From the NCBI GenBank assembly GCA_002964805.2, contig PUDQ02000143.1:716246-780245 (forward strand): a stretch of DNA of 64,000 nucleotides, read 5' to 3'. The notes under the pieces are model-generated. The model did no database searches and had not been told where the DNA came from. It saw only the letters and a list, made by a program, of their open reading frames with translations. The position numbers were made by a program, and so were the translations under genes. Positions within the stretch are counted from its first letter, which is position 1, and the number at the start of each line of letters is the position of its first letter. This DNA is from Trametes villosa (lineage: Eukaryota; Basidiomycota; Agaricomycetes; Polyporales; Polyporaceae). Below, in pieces: positions 44,359 through 52,899 of the stretch.

Positions 44359-45684
44359 TGTAACGACCCTCCGCGGTCGTTACGGGTTATTGCAGGACAT
44401 AGCGCTAGTTGCGCTATGTCGCGAACGGTACCTAGCGCTAGTTGCGCTAGGATAAGATACCGCGTAGATATCATGTAATACATCAGGAAAAAGCGATTTC
44501 TCTGTAACTCAGTGGGCGGCTATGTAGCGCCTGTAGCTCCATAGCGCCTGTAGTGCACGTAAATATCTCATACCACAAGAAAGTGTCCCCAAAGCTGCAC
44601 CATACCATACCGAACCCCGACGACTCGTTCCGAACGTCTGTGCTTGGTAGTAGAGGCTCAGTTGTCTCGGATTTTGACGAGTGAACGGAGCATCCAACGG
44701 GCGCCTGCTACTCGGAGACAGCCGTCTGTATAGGCGCTCACAAAAATTGCCACGTCGCGCGTCGTCTCTCTCCTCCCTTCGCTCCTTCCCATATCCCTTC
44801 TGCTTCTCTCGAGTCTCCTTCATTGCTCTTCTCGCCGTCTCTGGCTGCATATACCCTCACGCAATCACTGCTTGGGTCTCTCTTTGGTGTGCTCGGGCCA
44901 ATGCTCTCGACCTCCTGGTTCTCAGTGCTCTTCAGTCCCTGCTCTCGACGTCCTCGGGCGACCGTCCCTCGCTGGCTCAGTGTCCAGACAAGGTGCATAG
45001 ATCTCTCGGGCCGTGCTCTATAAGTCTATCCTGGGCTGGCTCGACTCGTACTCGTGGCCTTGTACTGGCCTGTACATATCTGGTTTGTCCTTGTTGCACA
45101 CTGAGGCTGGGATGCTTGGACCCGGACTTTCTCGGTGGCATCTCGTCTGTGAAGAGGTGTGTCTAGACTGTATATCCGCCTACGCCCGAGTCTGTAACCG
45201 TCTATACTCGCCCACCCTTACTGCTTGCTCGCCCCACCTGCGCTGGCCCCTCTACTTTGCTGTCTACCTCTATGCTCTCGGCTCTCTCGTCGGTGTTCGC
45301 CTACATTTACCTCGCCTGCCTGGGCCTGTCTTCGTCTATGCCCCGATTTGTCTATGCCCCCGTCTAGCCCTCGCTCGTCTGCGCCTGTGCTGTTGTCTGA
45401 CCACACCTACAACGGCTCTATGCTTGTCTGCGCCCACCGCCGGTGCCACCCCCGGTTTGAGCTGCACCTTTCAGTTATCCCTCATGTAGTACGACCGCTG
45501 TGTAGTCCGTTAGCAAATATATTTGTCTACCTCGTCACTGCGGTGTGCTGCGATGCATGCGAGCCCAGGAAACAATATCCATAGCTGTATTACAGCTGCT
45601 ACGGCATGTTACATGGTGCTACATAGGACCGCGGGTTCGCATGTAAGTGGGGGATTGTCTACGAACCTACACTGTCTACTTAGC
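44359..45684 (+). repeat. Outer element 5' LTR/leader, left part
   Basis: Probable LTR start TGTAACGACCC. Hairpins lie at 44360-44383 (9-bp arms), 44396-44420 (10-bp arms) and 44431-44451 (8-bp arms). A CT-rich stretch at about 44755-45450 may be a promoter. It resumes after the inner element at 55900. If everything between belongs to the LTR, its length is about 1.5 kb, which is long; part may be another sequence. Confidence 0.45.
45680..45684. repeat. Target-site duplication, left copy
   Basis: TTAGC immediately before the inner 5' LTR; repeated at 55895-55899. Confidence 0.85.
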
Positions 45685-45886
45685 TGTAACGCGGGGACAT
45701 GTGACCACGTGCGTTACTCCATAGACGCCCGCGCGCGTGCGCGGTGGCTGGTACTGTACAGTAGCACCGCTGACTGCGCGCCTGGAGACCTGATGTACTT
45801 ATCGCTTTACTACACACTGGACTAGAATCTACTGCTTGACACAGCTCTATTCTGGTGTGCTCAAGGCGACAACCGTCACTGTTACA
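45685..45886 (+). repeat. Inner element 5' LTR (202 bp)
   Basis: TGTAACGCGG ... CACTGTTACA. Same length and sequence as 55693-55894. Terminal TGTAAC/GTTACA are inverted. Confidence 0.92.
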
Positions 45887-45948
45887 TTTTTTTGAGCTCT
45901 CTGAGGGTACTAGTCCAGACCAACAGGGCGAAGACTTGCACCATCAAA

Positions 45949-48900
45949 ATGGAAGGCGGATTACGTCAAGGTGAGACATCCTCATCAAGACCTCGAGGCT
46001 ACGCGGGAGAAGCAGGCTCGACCGGGAGATCGCGAAGTGGGATCTCCGCGCGAGCCGCTTCCAAACAGTCCGCGCGTCCTCAAGATCCGCCCACCTCATG
46101 GCACGACGCTCCGGCATCAGGCCGATCGCGACATGCCCAACCCGACGCGCCAAGTTTTCAGACCGCGCCGTCATCCACCCACGAACAGAGTACCGGACAG
46201 CCGGCTACGAGTGGGCCCCAGACTTCGGGAGACCAGGGCAACACCCCGAGTCGCCCCGAAGTCGAAGATCGAACGTCTCGTTACTCACAGGAAGCCGCCC
46301 CGAGATCTACCTCTAACCGAGGGTTCGGAGGGTCGAGAGCGAGCTCAAGGACGAGCTCGTTAACCACGGGTAGCGATCCACTACCATTCCAACAAGGCTA
46401 TTCCCCAGCGACAGGGCGCGGTAGGGGCAATACCTCTCCGCTACCCGCACCGAGGCCGAGACACGCGAATGCGTTTGAATTCTTCGAATCAGGACTGCCG
46501 ACGTCCACGCCCACAGGCCAGGGATCCTCGTCACGGCGGGAATCCAGCCGGGCAGATACTGCGTCCGCGATTCGGGAAGCGCGTGCGTTACTCGAGCACC
46601 AACAGGCCCTGCAATACCAGGCCGACGAGCGGCAGAGACAACTCGCCGAAAATGCGAAAGAACTCAATGCGCTCGCACAACGAGGACAGAACTTCGTACG
46701 CGAATACATGAATGACGTCCAAGCCATGCAATCGCGACTAGACCGGGTTCTAGAAGAGAACGCACGAACAGTGGATGAAATTCATCAAGAAATGAACTCC
46801 ACTAAGATGAGAATCGAAGTCCCGGAGACTAGTCGCGCGCCGTCGGCCACGACCGACCACAACGGGCGCAGTCAGGCGGATATCACCGTTAACGACGGTA
46901 GGACCGCGACTCGAACACCCCGCATGTCTCGCAACGACCGTCCTCACCCGCAACGCGACGAGCCCCCTCAGCGTGGCGATCGTCGCCGGACGCAGCGCGA
47001 GGAGCCTCCGCACCTAGCCCAGTCACAAAACGGTGGCCCGTATGGGGAACGGGTCATATCACCTAGGTACGAGGATGAAGACCTCGATACATACAACGAG
47101 CGGGTGAGGATGGGGCTGGACCGGCACTCAAGGGTGCGGTCCGCCATGAAACCTCACCCGGAGGAACGTGTTCGATTCGAAGATCCCGACTCGGAGTTAC
47201 AGGGCACTACGGAGCCGCGGAGTGTCGACGGGTACATCCCCGCACATTTCGCTGTACCCGGGGGTAACACCGCAGCATATAGTAATTCGGGAGTCGGAAA
47301 GTCAATATCGACCGCGTTCCGACGGACACCTGGTATCGACCCTCGTCGTCCTCTTCCCGCGTCAACCTATGGACTATCTGGAGCCATGGACGACCCCGCG
47401 GGGATACCTTCTGCGGTGACTAGCGTTGCGGTAGGTACGCTGAGATACCACGACGCGATGCTAGTACAGCTATGCGACAACATTCGCCACAAAGTTGGAA
47501 CCCTCCGGCCTAAACTGCCGGATGGGGTGAAGCAACCGAAGGTCGAAAACGCTAGCAAATACAGTGGAGAAAACGATCATAAGGTGTTCTACGCGTGGCT
47601 TGACAGCTACCTGAGCTGGCTCCGAGCATACAACATATGCGGATCGGAAACGGACGAAGAACGGGTCCGCCTCCTTCGAACAGTAATCACGGGAGCTGCG
47701 GAAGACTGGTTTAGTCAGGAAGTGGATCACCCGTCTAATTCCTATCGACCTACGTTCGAGCAAGCCATTTGCGCCCTCCATCGCAGGTTCGTCCACGCGA
47801 CGTCGGCCGCAAAAGCCACGCAAGACTACGAGAATGTACGATATCACGCATCGGAAGGAGTCGACGGCTTTGCCGCCAACCTCAAGCAAGCGGCTCAACT
47901 TATGGTGGTTCCGCCGAATCGATACGAAATGGCTCGGCGGTTCCTTGACGGCTTGCCCACGGATATCTACAATATCGTGGTCGTTCATCGCAGCGTTCGA
48001 CCCGAATTTTGTACGATGCAGGAGATACTGGAACACGCGCGTCAGGCTGAGGAAGCCAGGCGGATGGTTCGGACGCGTGAGCGTGTCGACCCCAAGCCAG
48101 CGGTGGCCGCGGTGCCGAAGAAGGACGATCGCACCCGGTCGGGCAGTCGAAAGGACGGCAACCATCGACGCGACGAACCTCGGATGGCAGTAAAGCCTGC
48201 ACCGAAGGACGATCGCCCGGCAACGACGGCACTAGACTCAGCTGATCGACCGCGCGCGCCTGCTAACGGCGGGACGTGCTATACTTGCGGTAAACCGGGC
48301 CACTTTGCAAACGACCCGGCATGCCCTGAGTATCACAAACGCGAGCAACGCCCCCCCCGTCCTCGGGCACGACTTCATGCACAGCGAGTCGAGCTTGATG
48401 GCGACGAGGCGGATGTATCGGACTCCAACGACGACGACGACGCGCCACCGGACAACTGGGGCGGGTCTCAGTACGATACACCGTCGGACGAGGATGAATC
48501 GGAAGTGGAGCGAGCTCACGCTATGCGGATGATTGATCAAGACGATGCGGTGGAACGAGTGCATGCCATGAGGGAAGAGTCTGACCGCGAGGAGCCAAAC
48601 CGGTTCAACGCGAGTCGTGCGGTGCCACTGGCACCCCGAGTGGTTCATTCCGCCAATGTAAGGAGGAAAGACGGCTCGGACCAACCAATACGGAACCGTA
48701 TGGCAACGTCTACCATGACGGCGCTCGTGAATATCAATGGAACACAGGCTTATACCCTGTTTGACACGGGCAGCACCACTGACTCGCTGTCCCCGGAATT
48801 CGCGTTCGTGACGAAAGCCAAGCGCATTCCGCTCGAGCGGCAGATCGTCCTGCAACTCGGGTGCTCTGGAAGCCGATCGAAGATCAACTATGGGACACGC

Positions 48901-49143
48901 GTCCCGATTGACGTATGTGGCATCCGCGGCACTCACTACTTCGACATCGTCAATCTCGACCGATACGACTGCATAGTGGGAACCCCGTTCCTCAATGCCC
49001 ATGGCGTCGTATTGGACTTCAATACTCGAACGATACGAGTGGGCGAGAACTCGTTCCAGCCGTTTTCGTACGAAGAAGACTGCGATTATCGGTCGCGCAA
49101 GACAGACGCACGCGAACCGATGGCCGCGGCGGACAACAGCTGA
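45949..49143 (+). CDS. gag: Inner element Gag-protease
   Basis: Starts at ATG 45949 (MEGGLRQGETSSSRP), giving 1064 aa. A Ser/Pro/Thr-rich N-terminus is followed by a coiled coil (ALLEHQQALQYQADERQRQL). The capsid region has the retrotransposon-gag pattern (YSGENDHKVFYAWLDSYLSW, GAAEDWFSQEV). A CCHC zinc knuckle CYTCGKPGHFANDPAC starts at 48277. An acidic linker leads to a retropepsin with FDTGSTTDS (catalytic Asp codon 48763-48765) and the downstream flap/Ile-Val-Gly-Thr-Pro block. The frame ends at TGA 49141-49143; pol follows in the same frame. Confidence 0.9.
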   Translation: MEGGLRQGETSSSRPRGYAGEAGSTGRSRSGISARAASKQSARPQDPPTSWHDAPASGRSRHAQPDAPSFQTAPSSTHEQSTGQPATSGPQTSGDQGNTPSRPEVEDRTSRYSQEAAPRSTSNRGFGGSRASSRTSSLTTGSDPLPFQQGYSPATGRGRGNTSPLPAPRPRHANAFEFFESGLPTSTPTGQGSSSRRESSRADTASAIREARALLEHQQALQYQADERQRQLAENAKELNALAQRGQNFVREYMNDVQAMQSRLDRVLEENARTVDEIHQEMNSTKMRIEVPETSRAPSATTDHNGRSQADITVNDGRTATRTPRMSRNDRPHPQRDEPPQRGDRRRTQREEPPHLAQSQNGGPYGERVISPRYEDEDLDTYNERVRMGLDRHSRVRSAMKPHPEERVRFEDPDSELQGTTEPRSVDGYIPAHFAVPGGNTAAYSNSGVGKSISTAFRRTPGIDPRRPLPASTYGLSGAMDDPAGIPSAVTSVAVGTLRYHDAMLVQLCDNIRHKVGTLRPKLPDGVKQPKVENASKYSGENDHKVFYAWLDSYLSWLRAYNICGSETDEERVRLLRTVITGAAEDWFSQEVDHPSNSYRPTFEQAICALHRRFVHATSAAKATQDYENVRYHASEGVDGFAANLKQAAQLMVVPPNRYEMARRFLDGLPTDIYNIVVVHRSVRPEFCTMQEILEHARQAEEARRMVRTRERVDPKPAVAAVPKKDDRTRSGSRKDGNHRRDEPRMAVKPAPKDDRPATTALDSADRPRAPANGGTCYTCGKPGHFANDPACPEYHKREQRPPRPRARLHAQRVELDGDEADVSDSNDDDDAPPDNWGGSQYDTPSDEDESEVERAHAMRMIDQDDAVERVHAMREESDREEPNRFNASRAVPLAPRVVHSANVRRKDGSDQPIRNRMATSTMTALVNINGTQAYTLFDTGSTTDSLSPEFAFVTKAKRIPLERQIVLQLGCSGSRSKINYGTRVPIDVCGIRGTHYFDIVNLDRYDCIVGTPFLNAHGVVLDFNTRTIRVGENSFQPFSYEEDCDYRSRKTDAREPMAAADNS

Positions 49144-49192
49144 CGGCGGGACGTCCACTCGTCAAGTGCACCCCCACGACCGCGGGTGGACG
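49141..49192 (+). promoter_or_regulatory. Candidate stop-codon readthrough signal between gag-pr and pol
   Basis: TGA is followed directly by CGG. A 7-bp stem (CGTCCAC 49152-49158 / GTGGACG 49186-49192) begins 8 nt downstream of the stop. The pol frame is open from 49144 onward with no ATG near its start. UGA-CGG with a 3' stem is the type II readthrough context known from plant viruses. Confidence 0.6.
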
Positions 49193-52100
49193 CCGAGGGG
49201 GAGGAGGATGACGATGAGAAGGTCGTTGCCGGGACTCATCCTGACAGGAGACTCCCGGGACACCTACCTTACATAGTGGAAGAGATAATTAGTGAAAAAA
49301 AGGCGAGAGAAGAGAAGGCTGAGACGACGTGGAGCAACACTCCGCAGAAGGCTGATAGTCATACGGGTAAAGCCCCGACCGGGACGGCACTACCGACCGG
49401 CATGAGTCCGCAGACGCAGATGGAGCCCGAACCTGAGAAGGCACCGAGGACCGTCGAATTCGTGTTCCCCGCGGACCCAGAAGCTCCGCGGCGATACAAG
49501 CACAAATTCCGGCCTGATCCTCGTAATCCGAGTGATATGCCCGAAATCGCGGATCGCGAGCGGGTAAGCATCCATTCGTCTAGAGGCGTGAAGCGCGACA
49601 AGTATGGACATGTCGATCGTTACGGGATGAATGAGGTGCTTCAAACCGAAGCATTGGCCTATCTACGCGAACTACCTGAACGGGAACCACTGGCTCCGCC
49701 GCGATCGGACCGCATCCCCGCGCTGAGAGAGAAGTGGTTCAGGCAGTGTGAGGATTTACTCGGTCCCATTCCGCTCGAACTACCTCCGATGCGCGAAATC
49801 AATCACAAGATACCCCTCATCGACGAAGGGAAGCGCTACAACTATCACCATCCGCGATGCCCCGACGCGGTTCGTGATGAATTGCGCGAGAAAATGGGTC
49901 GTTATCTCAAGGCGGGATGGTGGGAGATGAAGCCGGCCAACCAGGCCGCGCCACTGCTCTGCATCCTCAAGAAGAACGGCAAACTACGTACGGTGGTTGA
50001 TGCCAGGCAACGAAACGAGAACACGCACAAGGACGTGACGCCGTTTCCTGACCAGGATAACATCCGGCAGGACGTGGCTCGCGCTAAGTATCGCTCAAAG
50101 ATCGATATGTCGGACGCATACGAACAAATACGGATCGAAGTCGAAGACGTTTGGAAAACCGCCTTCTCCACGATATTTGGCACCGCGGTCTCCCGAGTCA
50201 TGCAGCAGGGAGACTGCAACGCGCCCAGCACGTTCCAACGCTTGATGACATGGATATTCCGTGACTTCATTGGCGTGTTCGTGCACGTATATCTCGACGA
50301 CATTTTCGTATTCTCGCGGTCAATCGAAGAGCATGAAGAACACCTCAAGCTCGTCTTTGATCGCCTCCGGGAACAGCGCCTTTACCTCAGTCGCGCCAAA
50401 CTCGATCTCTACTCCGAGCGCATGGATTGTTTGGGGCACATGATTGACGATCATGGGCTTCACGCCGACTCGGACAAGATGGCGGTCATCAGGGATTGGC
50501 GGACGCCGAGATCCCAGCTGGAAGTACAACGATTCCTCGGACTAGTGCAATACCTCGCGCACTTCCTACCCGATGTATCAGCGTACACATCTCCGCTGGA
50601 GACGATCTGTCGCAACGGGGCCGCGTTCCATTGGAGACCCATACATCAAGCCTGCCTCGATCACATCAAAGCGTTGGCTTGCAAGGCTCCGGTACTCAAA
50701 CCTATCGACCCCAAATCTGCCGACCCAGTATGGGTGATCACCGATGGATCGATGGTAGGCGTTGGAGCAGTCTACGGTCAAGGCCCAGACTGGCGCAGCT
50801 GTCGACCGGCCGGATTCATGTCGAAGAAATTCACCGCCGCGCAACGGTCGTACCCGACCTATGAGCAGGAAGCTCTAGGCATTCTCGAAGCACTTATGAA
50901 GTGGGAGGATCGGCTCATGGGCCGGCCCATCCGCATCGCTACCGACCACAAGTCTCTCACCACCTGGAAGACGGTCATGCGGGACACGCGTACCAATCGC
51001 CTCATACGATGGGACGATTACATGTCCCGCTTCGACTACGACATTGAACATGTCGAGGGTGCCGAGAATAAAGTGGCCGACTGCCTATCACGATACTACG
51101 AGAATGATCGGCCGGATGAACTCCAACCATCGCACGTTTACGTGAACGCCGACGTGCGGCTGAATCCAGAAATGGACGAGCTCACGAAAACCAGGCGTGA
51201 AGAACTAGAGGAGGAATTATCACTGCATGCTCTTCGTGAGGTTACCGAGGAACGCGCCCGTGAGGCCGAAGCGTTACGACACACGACGGAGACGAACGAC
51301 GAACGTCCCAATGGCGACGTTCAATCGGTCACATTGAAGGACGCACTCCAGGATGGAGAACCGCTAGATGGAATACTGGGAGATCTGGCTGGTTACTGGG
51401 AGATGGTCAAATCGGCCTATCCCAATGACCCTACGTTCGGCAAGGTAGTGGCCAACGTGAAAGCGTACCCTACTTTCTCAATGCGAGACGGTCTTCTCAC
51501 CGTGCACACGCGGTTAGGATTCGACTGCGTGTGCATTCCTAACGGGAAGCTCGGCGCGAGGACACTCGTAGAACTCGCCATTGATCACGCGCACAAAACA
51601 CTGGGGCACTTAGGGGTCCAAAAGACCTCGGAGTACTTACGGCGCTGGTTCTGGTGGCCCCGATTCCACAAGGACGTAGAACGTTTTTGTGCGTCGTGCG
51701 GCGTATGCCAGACGACCAAATCAAGTAACGCGCCACCGGTGGGACTGCTGCACACCATGCCCATCCCGCTGTTTCCGTGGCAATCAATGGGTATGGACTA
51801 CGTTGGTCCGTTCCCGGAGTCGGGAGGGTTCAATTATTTGCTGGTCGTCATTTGTCGATTGACGAGCATGGTGCATCTGATACCTTGCCGGGTAACGGAT
51901 ACCGCCGCCGTAATCGCGTCGTACTACGTGCGAGATGTAGTGAGGTTGCATGGACTACCGGAGTCAATTGTCTCGGACCGTGACTCCAAGTTCACGTCCG
52001 TGTTCTGGCGCGAAGTACACCGCATACTTGGCACCAAGCTACTCATGTCTACGGCCTTCCATCCTCAAACGGACGGGGCATCGGAACGTGCAATTCGCAA

Positions 52101-52899
52101 CGTGGCCCAAATTCTTCGCGCAGTAGTGGCTGCCGATCAAACCGATTGGGTAGACCGCGTGCCAATGGTGGAATTTGCGCTCAACTCGAGTACCAGTTCC
52201 ACAACGGGATTTGCGCCCTTCGAACTGAATTATGGACACATGCCGCGCATGGCTCGGTTCGAGGCCACTCCATCTCCCTACCCTGGGGTGCTCGCATTCG
52301 CGGATCGCGCTCGAATCAACCTGGAACACGCACACGACGCCATACTTCAATCTCGCATTCGGCAGACGCACCATGCTAACCAACGTCGTTCGGATGAAAC
52401 CACTCCGTACGAGGTTGGGGATATGGTGTATCTGTCCACGAAAAACTTGCAACTTCCGAAGAACCGTGCGCGCAAACTGGCGCCCAAGTTTATAGGGCCA
52501 TACCGTATAGTGCGCGCGAATGCGGCTACGTCGAATTTCACACTCGAACTGCCGGATGAGCTGGTGAAGCGGAAGATATTCCCGACATTTCACAGCTCAC
52601 TCTTGCGGCCCCACGAGCCGAACGATGATTTGGCATTCCCGGGGCGGGAAGCCAATAAGTTCTACGATTTTGGGGCACCAGACGAGCAAGAATGGATGGT
52701 AGACGAAATTTCCGGGCATCGATGGACTGGCAAGAAGATCGAATTCTTGGTCCATTGGACATTAGGTGATCACACTTGGGAGCCCCTGGCTAACTGCGAT
52801 GAGCTTCAGGCACTGGATGACTATTTAACCCTCATGGGGGTGCGGTCATGGCAGAGCCTGCCGCGCAAGGAGCGGCGGAGCCGCACGCGCAACGCTTAA
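49144..52899 (+). CDS. pol: Inner element Pol (RT-RNase H-integrase-chromodomain)
   Basis: Open in the gag frame from the codon after the TGA; about 1251 codons. RT: PLLCILKKNGKLRTVVDAR, FPDQDNIR, DMSDAYEQI, and the YLDD box at about 50290. RNase H: VITDGSMVGVG, YEQEALGILEA, ATDHKSL. Integrase: the H2C2 zinc domain (HAHKTLGHLG ... CASCGVC), then the catalytic core MGMDYVGPF, VSDRDSKFTS and HPQTDGASERAIR (D, D, E). After a basic linker a C-terminal chromodomain (WMVDEISGHRWTGKKIEFLV, HWTLGDHTWEP) should guide insertion into heterochromatin. No internal stop. The ORF overlaps the third ORF by 52 nt. Confidence 0.9.
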   Translation, partial: RRDVHSSSAPPRPRVDAEGEEDDDEKVVAGTHPDRRLPGHLPYIVEEIISEKKAREEKAETTWSNTPQKADSHTGKAPTGTALPTGMSPQTQMEPEPEKAPRTVEFVFPADPEAPRRYKHKFRPDPRNPSDMPEIADRERVSIHSSRGVKRDKYGHVDRYGMNEVLQTEALAYLRELPEREPLAPPRSDRIPALREKWFRQCEDLLGPIPLELPPMREINHKIPLIDEGKRYNYHHPRCPDAVRDELREKMGRYLKAGWWEMKPANQAAPLLCILKKNGKLRTVVDARQRNENTHKDVTPFPDQDNIRQDVARAKYRSKIDMSDAYEQIRIEVEDVWKTAFSTIFGTAVSRVMQQGDCNAPSTFQRLMTWIFRDFIGVFVHVYLDDIFVFSRSIEEHEEHLKLVFDRLREQRLYLSRAKLDLYSERMDCLGHMIDDHGLHADSDKMAVIRDWRTPRSQLEVQRFLGLVQYLAHFLPDVSAYTSPLETICRNGAAFHWRPIHQACLDHIKALACKAPVLKPIDPKSADPVWVITDGSMVGVGAVYGQGPDWRSCRPAGFMSKKFTAAQRSYPTYEQEALGILEALMKWEDRLMGRPIRIATDHKSLTTWKTVMRDTRTNRLIRWDDYMSRFDYDIEHVEGAENKVADCLSRYYENDRPDELQPSHVYVNADVRLNPEMDELTKTRREELEEELSLHALREVTEERAREAEALRHTTETNDERPNGDVQSVTLKDALQDGEPLDGILGDLAGYWEMVKSAYPNDPTFGKVVANVKAYPTFSMRDGLLTVHTRLGFDCVCIPNGKLGARTLVELAIDHAHKTLGHLGVQKTSEYLRRWFWWPRFHKDVERFCASCGVCQTTKSSNAPPVGLLHTMPIPLFPWQSMGMDYVGPFPESGGFNYLLVVICRLTSMVHLIPCRVTDTAAVIASYYVRDVVRLHGLPESIVSDRDSKFTSVFWREVHRILGTKLLMSTAFHPQTDGASERAIRNVAQILRAVVAADQTDWVDRVPMVEFALNSSTSSTTGFAPFELNYGHMPRMARFEATPSPYPGVLAFADRARINLEHAHDAILQSRIRQTHHANQRRSDETTPYEVGDMVYLSTKNLQLPKNRARKLAPKFIGPYRIVRANAATSNFTLELPDELVKRKIFPTFHSSLLRPHEPNDDLAFPGREANKFYDFGAPDEQEWMVDEISGHRWTGKKIEFLVHWTLGDHTWEPLANCDELQALDDYLTLMGVRSWQSLPRKERRSRTRNA

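Noticed and set aside
46000..52800. Hairpin saturation in the inner element
   Set aside because: Sampling its gag and pol showed only occasional short inverted repeats at about the chance level; only the pol-ORF3 junction is structured.
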